Notes under the pieces: model-generated
What the model was told of the DNA's origin: nothing
The model's database searches: none
The model's input: only the letters and a program-made list of their open reading frames with translations
Part shown: piece by piece, positions 57,601-64,000 of the stretch
How positions within the stretch are numbered: the stretch's first letter is position 1
Layout: each line of letters begins with the position of its first letter
Translations under genes and position numbers: made by a program
DNA from: Mimachlamys varia
Lineage: Eukaryota > Mollusca > Bivalvia > Pectinida > Pectinidae
Assembly: GCA_947623455.1 (NCBI GenBank)
Contig: OX392536.1
Location: 7,497,282-7,561,281, forward strand
Reading direction: 5' to 3'
Length of the DNA stretch: 64,000 nt

Positions 57601-60342
57601 GTGCAAGCCTGAGTGCGGCTGGAGATGTAATGTGTTCTATTTGTAGTGGGACTGTGCTTCCAATGGAATCATTTATAGTGCCACCTTATTTGAATGCTAC
57701 AGCACAGATAGATACTGCAACACCCACCCCAGACCATGCTACACCCCACCTGGGTTGTTGGAGTTGGATTATTTTAGCGGTACACTTACAGGATCTGTAG
57801 ATTGCTGAGGTGGACAAACATCCCATTGGCCTCTAGCCGTGTGATCCTGTTTCCTTGGAGTAGTCTGTCAGAAAGGCAAAACAGCAGTTTTAATATTCAA
57901 AACAATTATATTCCATCTGATTAAATACCTTCAGCATTTCTTGATAAAAAAATTTTGAAGTAAATTGCAGTAAAATTCATTACGACCTAAACTTGCTTTG
58001 GTTTCCGGATAAATAGTTTTTTTTTAAGATTACACATAAAGTGTGGTATGTTCAAACCACATTATTTATAAGATCTAAGACAAACATTTTAGGGATCATT
58101 CCAGTCTGAATGCATCATTTTCTTATCACAACTTTTCCTACATTACTGGTTGTTCTCAGAAATGTTATTAATGCAGAAAAAAAAAACTTACACACAAACA
58201 AACAAATAGAGTGTTTCATAATGTTGAATCACTACTTTTGGCGGAGTTTTCATTTTTGTGGGATTCAGTTTAGTGTGGTTTATTTTGTTTTACGTTCTAT
58301 AAACAGCCAAGGCCATTAAAAGACGTGCCTGGTTTTGGAGTTGGAAGAAAGCCAGAGTACGTGGAGAAAAACCACAGACCTACGGTCAGTACCTGGCAAC
58401 TCCCCAACGTATGATTCAAACTCAGAAGTGGAGGGCTAGTGGTAGAATGTCGGAACACCTTAACCACTCGGCCAAGAGGTGGAGGGCTAGGGGTAGAATG
58501 TCGGAACACCTTAACCACTCGGCCAAGAGGTGGAGGGCTAGTGGTAGAATGTTGGAACACTTTAACCACTCGGCCACCGCGGCCCCTCATTGGGAAAGGT
58601 TCTTCTACAGACTTATACTTCCAGTAAATACAGAAAGTTTCATATCTTTGTTTGACAGGTACTCGTAATCTACGAATTCATGTAACAGAATTGGTACCAT
58701 TTTAAGTGAATTAACCTTTTCACTCCCGAGGACACATTTGAACTCTTCCAATTCAAAGGTTGGAAGAGTTCATTATGAAATATCAGGGGTGAATATGTTT
58801 AAGTATCTTATACACTACATAGTATGCTTTCCATCAGAATTGTTTTTTGTTTTTTGTTTTTGTTTTTTTGTACTCACAGCTCTGTAGTGTAGGACGGAAT
58901 GGTGGGTGGTATAGCGCTCAGCTGACGTCCGGAGCAGTCCACCACAGTCCCCCGACAATCACAGCCCTCCGGACACTCCACGTCCACCATACATGTACCT
59001 GCATTTTTGGTACGGTGGATCTCCGATTCTTGAAAACAAAAAGTCAGGGTTTTTTTGCATAAATTTACCACAGATTTTTGCACAGAAATTTGCAAGTTAC
59101 AATATCCTACATGAAATTTGATAATATATTTTTTTCAAGTTCCACCAACAGTAACAAAACTTTACGTTAAAAGACATAAATAAACAAGATCAACATTCCT
59201 TTTTAAGCTTATTTCAATCACCCCTGAAGAAATGTTTGAACTCTTTCAATTCAAATGTTGGAATAGTTAATTATGAAATCTCAGAGGTAAATGCAACATT
59301 GATTTTAGAATTAACTCATCGACCCCTGAAGACATATTTGAACTCTTCCACATAACATACTTGCATAAATTAATATGAAATTTCATGGGTTACCAAGTTT
59401 AGAAGAAATGATGTTGTTTGTCTAGTCGCTATACTCACCTTTACATCTAAACCTTGACGGTCGTGTTCGTGCAATTTTCTTTCGTTCCATGCGAGCGGGA
59501 CTTTCACACCGGACACTACTCGTTTCGACTGGCCTTCTTTGGAGGTACTCGGCCAACCATTCCAGGTTACAGTCGCAGATGAACGGATTTCGTCCAAGAT
59601 GCCTGCACAACAACAAAAATTCCGGTAAATGTAAGTCAAAATTATTATGAACTAAAAAAAAATTCAACATAGTGAACAAAATTTCATTTTTTTATCATGA
59701 TATTTTACTTTTGAAATTATAGTGTAAAATGTTTGAAATTATTCTTCTACTTCTAAATGATCCTGACCAACTAGCTGAAGACAATGTCGTCAGTAAAGGA
59801 GGATAAAAAAAGGCGAGACATACTGATTATTTATGTTATTACTTTGGACTATGATAAAAGTTGCCGAGGGCGGTTTTGAAAGAATTCTTTTTAGGGCAGG
59901 AAACAACATCTGGTGGGAGCATGTTCCACTCAGCGACGGTTCATCTGATTCACTAGCCCGTCCACCCAATTCATGGACAATTTATTTCAAAACTTATCAA
60001 ATTCATGGACAATTTATTTCAAAACTTATCAAAAATTACTGTATGTATTTGTACATGGGCGAAAGTAAAACAATTCTGAAAAACTGAAAATAAATTAAAC
60101 TAAGAAAAAGCTGAAAAACTGGAAATAAAATTATTAGCCATCCATGTGTCAAAAAACGGAAAACTATCGCTAATGTTTGTATCAAAAAGTTTACTTACAG
60201 TGTCTGGATGTTTCGGAGCGAGTCGAAGGTCCCATTGGCTAGGGACATGATCTTGTTGTCGTACAGAGACAGAAGGTTTAGGTTGTACAAGTCTCGGAAA
60301 ACATCCACATGTAGACACTTGATCTTGTTGGCATTCATAAGA
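42455..60342 (-). CDS. slit: slit (secreted axon-guidance ligand), C-terminal 1,078 residues in 22 exons; 5' part off the window
   Basis: Slit is a secreted extracellular-matrix glycoprotein that binds Robo receptors, mainly through its second LRR domain, and steers axons and migrating cells (family knowledge). Exons on the minus strand, from the 5' side: 60342-60199, 59602-59439, 59028-58878, 57864-57790, 57038-56967, 55937-55866, 52833-52762, 52279-52116, 51983-51924, 50939-50807, 50014-49946, 49677-49606, 49319-49248, 49029-48958, 48505-48333, 47477-47261, 46741-46587, 45488-45395, 45000-44714, 44339-43860, 43309-43109, 42693-42455. All junctions are GT-AG and every phase matches its neighbour. 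Domain order: end of LRR2 with C-cap, LRR3, LRR4, six EGFs, laminin G, one EGF, cystine knot, stop. LRR exons are phase 2; the module boundaries are mostly phase 1. One EGF after laminin G matches the insect Slit plan and not the vertebrate three. The signal peptide, LRR1 and most of LRR2 are to the right of the window. Confidence 0.97.
43109..43309 (-). CDS. slit: slit exon: last strand of laminin-G and EGF 7
   Basis: 201 nt, phase 1 to 1. Encodes [15 protein letters not shown], then [13 protein letters not shown] and [13 protein letters not shown]. The acceptor CACAAAG has a weak pyrimidine tract and abuts an 85-bp intronic tandem repeat. Confidence 0.93.
43316..43600. repeat. ~85-bp intronic tandem repeat at a slit acceptor
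   Basis: GAAACCAAACAGGAAGAGTT at 43318 recurs at 43403. The phrases GTAGGAGTAACAATTTGTTA and GAAACCAACTTG…GGTTAA follow in both. A third decayed unit ends near 43600. The first unit begins seven bases from the exon boundary at 43309. Confidence 0.85.
43860..44339 (-). CDS. slit: slit exon: end of EGF 6 and laminin-G domain
   Basis: 480 nt, phase 1 to 1. Encodes FSGKMCE, then the laminin-G fold ([49 protein letters not shown]). The last strand with its Cys is in the next exon. Confidence 0.96.
44714..45000 (-). CDS. slit: slit exon: end of EGF 4, EGF 5, most of EGF 6
   Basis: 287 nt, phase 2 to 1. Encodes [40 protein letters not shown], then [12 protein letters not shown] and CQCAPG. EGF 5 has a DIDDC calcium-binding start. 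Vertebrate Slit2 is cleaved between EGF 5 and 6; the corresponding 15-residue spacer here is [15 protein letters not shown]. Confidence 0.95.
45076..45317 (-). mobile_element. tRNA-derived SINE in a slit intron
   Basis: Reverse-complement counterpart of 4342-4640: the tRNA-like head lies at the right end (CACTAAACCACTGTGCCTCC) and the body to the left (CAATATCGTTCTCAAATCCC). Inserted between the exons ending 45000 and 45395. Confidence 0.85.
45395..45488 (-). CDS. slit: slit exon: end of EGF 3 and first part of EGF 4
   Basis: 94 nt, phase 1 to 2. Encodes [10 protein letters not shown], then [16 protein letters not shown]. Confidence 0.94.
45784..46253. mobile_element. ~470-bp MITE in a slit intron
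   Basis: Ends TAGTGTGTTCCATTTAGCGG and CCGCTACATGGAACACGCTA are inverted. Internal copies of CCATTTAGCGGAACG and GGAACG words form nested inverted repeats. It may be TA-flanked. No ORF of note. Confidence 0.75.
46587..46741 (-). CDS. slit: slit exon: rest of EGF 2 and most of EGF 3
   Basis: 155 nt, phase 2 to 1. Encodes [14 protein letters not shown] and [19 protein letters not shown], then [12 protein letters not shown] 3 begins with an N-x-N/D-D-C type calcium-binding signature (NVNDC). Confidence 0.95.
47261..47477 (-). CDS. slit: slit exon: EGF 1 and first part of EGF 2
   Basis: 217 nt, phase 1 to 2. Encodes [24 protein letters not shown] and [15 protein letters not shown]. The chosen donor is GTTAGT at 47255-47260. 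A second phase-2 donor nine... positions is not needed, but AAG|GTTCAA at 47266-47267 is an alternative two codons earlier. Confidence 0.9.
48333..48505 (-). CDS. slit: slit exon: LRR C-cap of domain 4
   Basis: 173 nt, phase 2 to 1. Encodes [18 protein letters not shown], then [12 protein letters not shown] and DFQCSQTA. The intron directly 5' repeats this exon's acceptor and first ~20 bases. Confidence 0.96.
48491..48745. repeat. 49-50-bp tandem repeat spanning a slit intron-exon junction, ~6 copies
   Basis: TTCTCACCGAGGGCCCTGAA at 48491 recurs at 48541, 48591, 48640, 48689 and, truncated, 48738. The first copy contains the first coding bases of the exon at 48333-48505; the others are intronic. 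Confidence 0.95.
48958..49029 (-). CDS. slit: slit exon: LRR of domain 4
   Basis: 72 nt, phase 2 to 2. Encodes [18 protein letters not shown]. Confidence 0.95.
49248..49319 (-). CDS. slit: slit exon: LRR of domain 4
   Basis: 72 nt, phase 2 to 2. Encodes [18 protein letters not shown]. Confidence 0.95.
49606..49677 (-). CDS. slit: slit exon: LRR of domain 4
   Basis: 72 nt, phase 2 to 2. Encodes [18 protein letters not shown]. Confidence 0.95.
49946..50014 (-). CDS. slit: slit exon: LRR of domain 4
   Basis: 69 nt, phase 2 to 2; a 23-residue repeat. Encodes [17 protein letters not shown]. Confidence 0.95.
50203..50287. repeat. ~85-bp short palindromic element
   Basis: Reads CTCATCACCCCTGAGGACAC, a centre near ATCAAAGGTTGGAAGAGTTC, and CCAGGGATGAATGAG. 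Related copies lie at about 54960-55040, 58713-58797, 59217-59290, 59318-59392 and 61838-61922, with decayed ones near 43745, 44415, 46440, 50560, 50730 and 10530. Confidence 0.75.
50807..50939 (-). CDS. slit: slit exon: LRR N-cap of domain 4
   Basis: 133 nt, phase 1 to 2. Encodes [20 protein letters not shown] and [12 protein letters not shown]. The acceptor CCCCTAG sits at the edge of a tandem array (50941-51330) that repeats it. Confidence 0.95.
50941..51330. repeat. ~40-bp tandem repeat carrying a splice-acceptor-like core, ~10 copies
   Basis: The plus-strand unit is GCTAGGGGAGATAACTCAAT then ATCAGTACACTATAACAGGA. On the gene strand every unit reads TTATCTCCCCTAG|CTCC, the true acceptor of the exon at 50807-50939. 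Early units are nearly identical; those after 51160 decay. Confidence 0.95.
51356..51748. mobile_element. TTAA-flanked AGGCCCAATATACG MITE, copy 2
   Basis: TTAA at 51356-51359 and 51745-51748; ends AGGCCCAATATACACAAC and GTTACGTATATTGGGCCT. Opposite orientation to the copy at 23765. In the slit intron between the exons starting 50807 and 51924. Confidence 0.9.
51924..51983 (-). CDS. slit: slit mini-exon: 20-residue linker between LRR domains 3 and 4
   Basis: 60 nt, phase 1 to 1. Acceptor TTTTCCAG and donor GTAAGTT are both strong. Encodes [19 protein letters not shown], adding three cysteines ahead of the domain 4 N-cap. Being symmetric, it could be skipped without a frameshift. Confidence 0.85.
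52116..52279 (-). CDS. slit: slit exon: LRR C-cap of domain 3
   Basis: 164 nt, phase 2 to 1. Encodes [18 protein letters not shown], then [14 protein letters not shown] and ends FVCE. Confidence 0.96.
52762..52833 (-). CDS. slit: slit exon: LRR of domain 3
   Basis: 72 nt, phase 2 to 2. Encodes [18 protein letters not shown]. The intron 5' of it (52834-55865) is the longest between visible exons. Confidence 0.95.
54006..54345. repeat. 45-bp tandem repeat with ACAAGGTCACC, ~8 copies
   Basis: The unit AAACATGGGCCAAAACAAGG then TCACCCTATATATATACCCC recurs from 54006 at 45-bp steps, shortening to about 41 bp and drifting (GAAGTCATCC) toward the end. Open frames on both strands are artefacts of the 3n period. 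Confidence 0.95.
55227..55351. repeat. ~125-bp imperfect hairpin in a slit intron
   Basis: Arms GACATTCATTGGTGTGTAAC and GTTACACACTAATGAATGCC enclose a spacer with a second inverted pair (GCTTACCTAC / GTAGGTAAGC). MITE-like; target site unclear. Confidence 0.8.
55866..55937 (-). CDS. slit: slit exon: LRR of domain 3
   Basis: 72 nt, phase 2 to 2. Encodes [18 protein letters not shown]. Confidence 0.95.
56500..56893. mobile_element. TTAA-flanked AGGCCCAATATACG MITE, copy 3
   Basis: TTAA at 56500-56503 and 56890-56893; same orientation as copy 2, more diverged at the left end (AGGCCAAAATATATGTAAC). Confidence 0.9.
56967..57038 (-). CDS. slit: slit exon: LRR of domain 3
   Basis: 72 nt, phase 2 to 2. 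Encodes [18 protein letters not shown]. Confidence 0.95.
57790..57864 (-). CDS. slit: slit exon: LRR of domain 3
   Basis: 75 nt, phase 2 to 2. Encodes [19 protein letters not shown], a 25-residue repeat, one residue longer than its neighbours. Confidence 0.94.
58297..58590 (-). mobile_element. tRNA-derived SINE with triplicated head, in a slit intron
   Basis: The minus strand begins GGCCGCGGTGGCCGAGTGG (A-box-like), with body CAGGTACTGACCGTAGG and TTTTTCTCCACGTACTCTGG. The segment GGCCGAGTGGTTAAGGTGTT through GCCCTCCACCTCTT is present three times (unit ~59 bp, 58428-58575). Different SINE family from 4342. Confidence 0.85.
58878..59028 (-). CDS. slit: slit exon: LRR N-cap of domain 3
   Basis: 151 nt, phase 1 to 2. 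Encodes [18 protein letters not shown] and [12 protein letters not shown]. An alternative in-phase acceptor (AATGCAG at 58993-58999) would drop about 12 residues; the upstream site, with a better pyrimidine tract, is preferred. Confidence 0.93.
59439..59602 (-). CDS. slit: slit exon: LRR C-cap of domain 2
   Basis: 164 nt, phase 2 to 1. Encodes [17 protein letters not shown] and ends RFRCK, with the four LRRCT cysteines (CDC, VRC, FRC). Followed in phase by the domain 3 N-cap. Confidence 0.96.
60199..60342 (-). CDS. slit: slit exon: two LRRs of LRR domain 2
   Basis: 144 nt, phase 2 to 2. Acceptor AG at 60343-60344, donor GT at 60197-60198. Encodes [18 protein letters not shown] then [19 protein letters not shown]. 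Two repeats share one exon, unlike the single-LRR exons downstream. Confidence 0.95.
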
Positions 60343-62218
60343 CTGTAAACAGCAATAAATATTCAATGTCGAACTGCTCAAAATTTGTTATACAATCAGC
60401 AGTTATACCAATTTGCAATGAATTTGTGATAGGGTTATCTGTTTTCGAGAGAAACATACAGGAATTATCTCCCTTGAACTGAAAAAAATTAATGGGGTTG
60501 AAACACTAATAATGTTTATAAATGTATTGTAAACATGCCATGTAAACCTCACAGAAAAACCTGTAGGACAGCTGTGAAAAATATCATCAGCTCCAGCCCT
60601 TATGACAGCCATATGTACAAGTCATGCACACACTTTACTGACCTTATCTGTGTGACCTCTGGCAGCGGGGTTAGGGGTCAGGAAAAACATTTATCAAAAA
60701 AAATCTAAAATGACCATGGACTGACCAGGGACAGGACTCTCCCCAGCCCTTGACAGGAAGCATGTGTTTTGGGGGAGTGGGGAGTGGGGGCAGGTGTTGT
60801 TATAGAAAATGGTTGTATTCCTTATTGGATGTATTGTCTTGTTATAAGGTATGGTCAAAGAATGCAGTAATACAATTACATAGGCTGGACAGAAGACAAG
60901 TTTGAAGGGGATGAGGAGGGGGTGGGGGTTGTGGAGGGCAAGTGGAAGTGAGGGGTAGTTGAAGATGAACGGGACACCATATGACACACTCCCCTGTTGG
61001 GGTGAAGTGGTAAGTTATGGTCATTAATCAAACTGGACAGGGGACCAGGAATGGGGCTGGGGGGAGGGGAGGAGGAGGGGCAAGTGGGATTGAGAGGTAG
61101 TTGAAGTGGAAGAGGACACAATATGACACACTCCCCAGGGTAGGGGTGAAATGGTGCTGGTAAGTCAGGGCCATTTATGAAGCTGGTCAGAGGACCAGGA
61201 ATGAGTTAGGAGGAGGGGGCACAGATGACAAATCGACACTCCCCCCCCCACACACACACACACACCCCGGGGAGAGATGAAGTGGTGTTGGTATAAGTCA
61301 CCACCATTAATCAGGCCACTAAGTACTGGCCACACTTTAGACCCCAGGGGGAGGGGCATTATCTCCCAGGGGGTTGGGCACTTATCTGCATCTCCTGAGG
61401 AGTGGCATGGGGTCCATGGACTCTGTTGTTATCATACCCCTGATAAGACAGCCAGTCCATTAGTACAGAGAGAAGCAACCCCCCCCCCCCCCCCCCCCTT
61501 CTCCATAACACTGTGCTAAAGTACAGGGCAGGCTTCACAGACATATATCACCCTATCATTACACCTGACATTTTGTAAATAGTTTCAGGATGTGATCTCT
61601 TATAATACATGTGTATATTCTCTCGTAAATCTATGTCCTGCTGAATTATATTATCAAATATTTTGGGAATGATAAACAATTTCTTTCTATTTATCATAAT
61701 TCATTAATCTCTTCTGAAAGGCTGGCCTATCTACTGAAGTGCAAACTAATAAATAAAAGCAAACATTTTTGGCACCAAATTATGTTACTGGAGGGTCAGA
61801 AACCTCCATTTCTTGGTTCAATGAATGATAAGCTAAACTCATTTACCCCTGAAGACGCATTTGAACTCTTCCAATTCAAAGGTTGGACTAGTTCATTATG
61901 GAATTATAGGGAGGGATGAGTTGATGGATAAACTAATTAATACTTAATTTAATATTTTACACTGACATTGAAATTTATAAATATTTTTCTTTTCTCTTGT
62001 TTAAAAGTGAGCATACATTGCATCTCTGCAGGTACAGACTTCATTTTGTATTTCAATCGTCATAAATTCAACATATATCGGATTGAAGTTTTATATATAC
62101 TCATCACTTATTTACTCAAACTGTTCTATAATGAACAACTGGTCTAAGAAGGAATTTTACATTTGTACAGTATAAGTTGTTTTTTTTGCGATTTTTCTTT
62201 ACATTTTCTAGAATTTCC
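60343..62218. other. slit intron; G-rich tandem region at ~60880-61340
   Basis: About four units of 130-150 bp share GGACCAGGAATG, GGTAGTTGAAG, ATATGACACACTCCCC and GGGGTGAA. There are many G-runs with quadruplex potential, a CA run at 61249-61263 and poly-C at 61480-61498. No further slit exon found here. Confidence 0.65.
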
Positions 62219-63996
62219 TTAAAGGGGCATCCCGGGGAAGTCTACGATGAATTTATTGAATGTACATGCTGTCTGCACTACCAGATGCATTTTCCTGTTA
62301 TTTCAATATTCAAAGTCCTCTCAAAATGTGTTTATTAGCCACTTGCAAAATTGCATTTCTCGGGAAAGCCCGATAAAAATAGCGATGATCACGCGTCAAT
62401 CACGTGACTATTTTGTCGCATGTCGACGAAGGGGCCCCGGGAGGGGACGCGTAATGTATAGGTCCGATAATGAACCAGACACAAAGTCCGTGTATCAATT
62501 TATTGAATCATATTCACATTAATAATCAGACGTTAATTACATACGATATTCATATGAAGAAATTTATGTCGGCATATCTGCATCATTTATCGACATCAGT
62601 ACCTGACTGAGACCGTTAGCCATGCATTGTCAGAAACCAATACGACACTGCACTATCTTACATTGTACGTTTAACAGTGTCATGTGGGTTTCCGACGATG
62701 ACAACCATAGGGCAAACCTTAATTTCTGTAAAAAGTTATCGTCACGAATCCTCATTTAGAACCATTTCACAAATGGTGTGCATGCATTGAAAAGTGCAAA
62801 AATGAAATGAAATGATTCCGATTTTTTTTTTTTATACAACTCGATGTCTTGAAGATTTTTTTTCAGACTTTCTATATATTCATCTAAGATCTATCCAACT
62901 TTCAGCGTCAACATAATTTAACACTTACAATTATATATGTATCACGGAAGTCCGTGCACTCATATGACGCACCACGCACTAAACATGTAGAATACATGTA
63001 TAATATATATATCAAAGGAACTTGTCGAGAAGATAATTGTCCAATACTTAATCCATTTATATATGTTATGATTCATTTTACTTTTTTTTACGTAAATTTA
63101 AAGGTTCGTTAACATTTTCAACACAACTGCAGACATGGGACATACATGTATATGATTTTTTTTTATGAATTAATGACTTCACTTATATAATGCATATATT
63201 TTGATTCATATCAAATTTAATACCGGGGTCAAAACCCGATAATATTTGTACAATCCGTATTTTATAGATTAGGTATGACAAGAATTTTTTATCCGCACAT
63301 GATGACATAAATTTATTCATATTGTCCAAATTGAATCTGTATACATTAAACTCAATCGCCCGGGATACCGGCGTTTTATAACGTAACCCCCCCCATACGG
63401 TTTTTCTTGTATGTGAAAAGGTCTTTCTCTTCAGCAATATAATTCAATAATGCCGTTTTACTGGAATATTATAAAGGGAATATTACAATACACGTTTTCA
63501 AGTTTTACACACGCATTTCATGTAACAGAGGAATGAAAGAGTTATCCCTTGGGAAGCCCCAAAACCAAATCAAAACTGTGTCACCGGCTATCCAGAAGAA
63601 AACTGTAACAATGCAAACAATTGGGCTGTTAGTCTCTCCCTTGAATACTTCCCATCCCTCATAATGCTTCCGTAATATAATCCTACGTTAAAATTTGACC
63701 ATTCGGCCACTTTTCGCTTGGTAGTTACATGTAGGTCAAGCGGATCGCCATTTTTTGTTTACCGATTTAGCTTGTTATGCGTATGCGTTATTATATGTGA
63801 TGCAAAAAAATTTGCATGTCCAAATCGTTGATCAACGAATAGTGATTCCCTTTTTTAATTATTAATTAAAATTTTTGAGAACATATTTCAGCGTAAATCG
63901 CCCATTAATTTTCCACAAGAGTATACATTTAATTCATATATACAATAATTCTAAATAAGCATAAAAAAATATAGTTTTAACGTGATGCCTCTTTAA
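62219..63996. mobile_element. TTAA-flanked 1.77-kb DNA element related to the foldback at 30082
   Basis: TTAA at 62219-62222 and 63993-63996; ends AGGGGCATCCCGGGG and CGTGATGCCTCT. The right 640 bp (63360-63992) is one arm of the 30082 foldback, and 62745-63350 matches its loop. The left 330 bp is not in the 30082 copy and may represent the true other end. No transposase frame, so non-autonomous. Confidence 0.85.
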
Positions 63997-64000
63997 ATCA

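Noticed and set aside
48958..60342. A microRNA such as miR-218 in a slit intron, as in vertebrate Slit2/3
   Set aside because: No sequence resembling the mature miR-218 was noticed on either strand by eye.
60616..60690. Another slit exon: the minus strand reads LTPLPEVTQIR before a GTCAGT donor, like the end of an LRR N-cap
   Set aside because: No cysteine-rich part or acceptor precedes it, a TGA lies 12 codons upstream, and the two LRRs that should follow before 60342 are absent. Probably chance.

Overview
This looks like nuclear DNA of a bivalve or other molluscan (lophotrochozoan) animal. The evidence is intron-split coding sequence with GT-AG junctions, many tRNA-derived SINEs and MITEs of molluscan type, the recurrent short motif GGGAGATAACTC that is common in molluscan DNA, AT-rich intergenic sequence, and a slit gene with protostome-like architecture. 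The species call is inference; no database was consulted. Right third (42455-60342, minus strand): 22 exons of the slit axon-guidance gene can be placed to the base. They encode about 1,078 C-terminal residues: the end of LRR domain 2, all of LRR domains 3 and 4, six EGF repeats, a laminin-G domain, one more EGF and the C-terminal cystine knot with its stop codon. All exon phases agree across junctions. The 5' part (signal peptide, LRR domain 1, most of LRR domain 2) lies beyond the right edge, and the last 3.6 kb of the window is intronic repeat. Left half (1-35035): a repeat-dense zone built around three paralogous single-exon C2H2 zinc-finger arrays on the plus strand (5605, 26308, 32983). 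They share a splice acceptor and leader just before the ATG and sit in a partly duplicated segment with common 5' and 3' flanks. Two of the three are cut by nonsense codons in otherwise intact finger sequence, and degenerate fingers trail all three. Downstream of the third, the finger linker has turned into a 43-bp minisatellite. A further copy of the 3' flank forms the left edge. Around the fingers lie a 25-bp satellite with a higher-order repeat (8387-10145); two fields of about 145-bp repeats, each unit with a divergent pair of nuclear-receptor half-sites (18230-19940, 21655-23185); a second repeat family whose units carry GCCATCTTG / ATGGC palindromes (920-2205, 10690-11370); a Penelope-like reverse-transcriptase relic split by a 301-bp MITE; a LINE relic; a foldback transposon (30082-32205); several TTAA-flanked MITEs; and long hairpins. 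The middle (35040-42450) has no gene I can support, only RT relics, hairpins and minisatellites. No functional RNA gene, CRISPR or prokaryotic feature is present. The most informative signals are the decaying, still-rearranging zinc-finger cluster with dated insertions (occupied versus empty sites inside the window), the nuclear-receptor-site repeat fields, and slit introns whose 3' splice-site regions have been tandemly multiplied.
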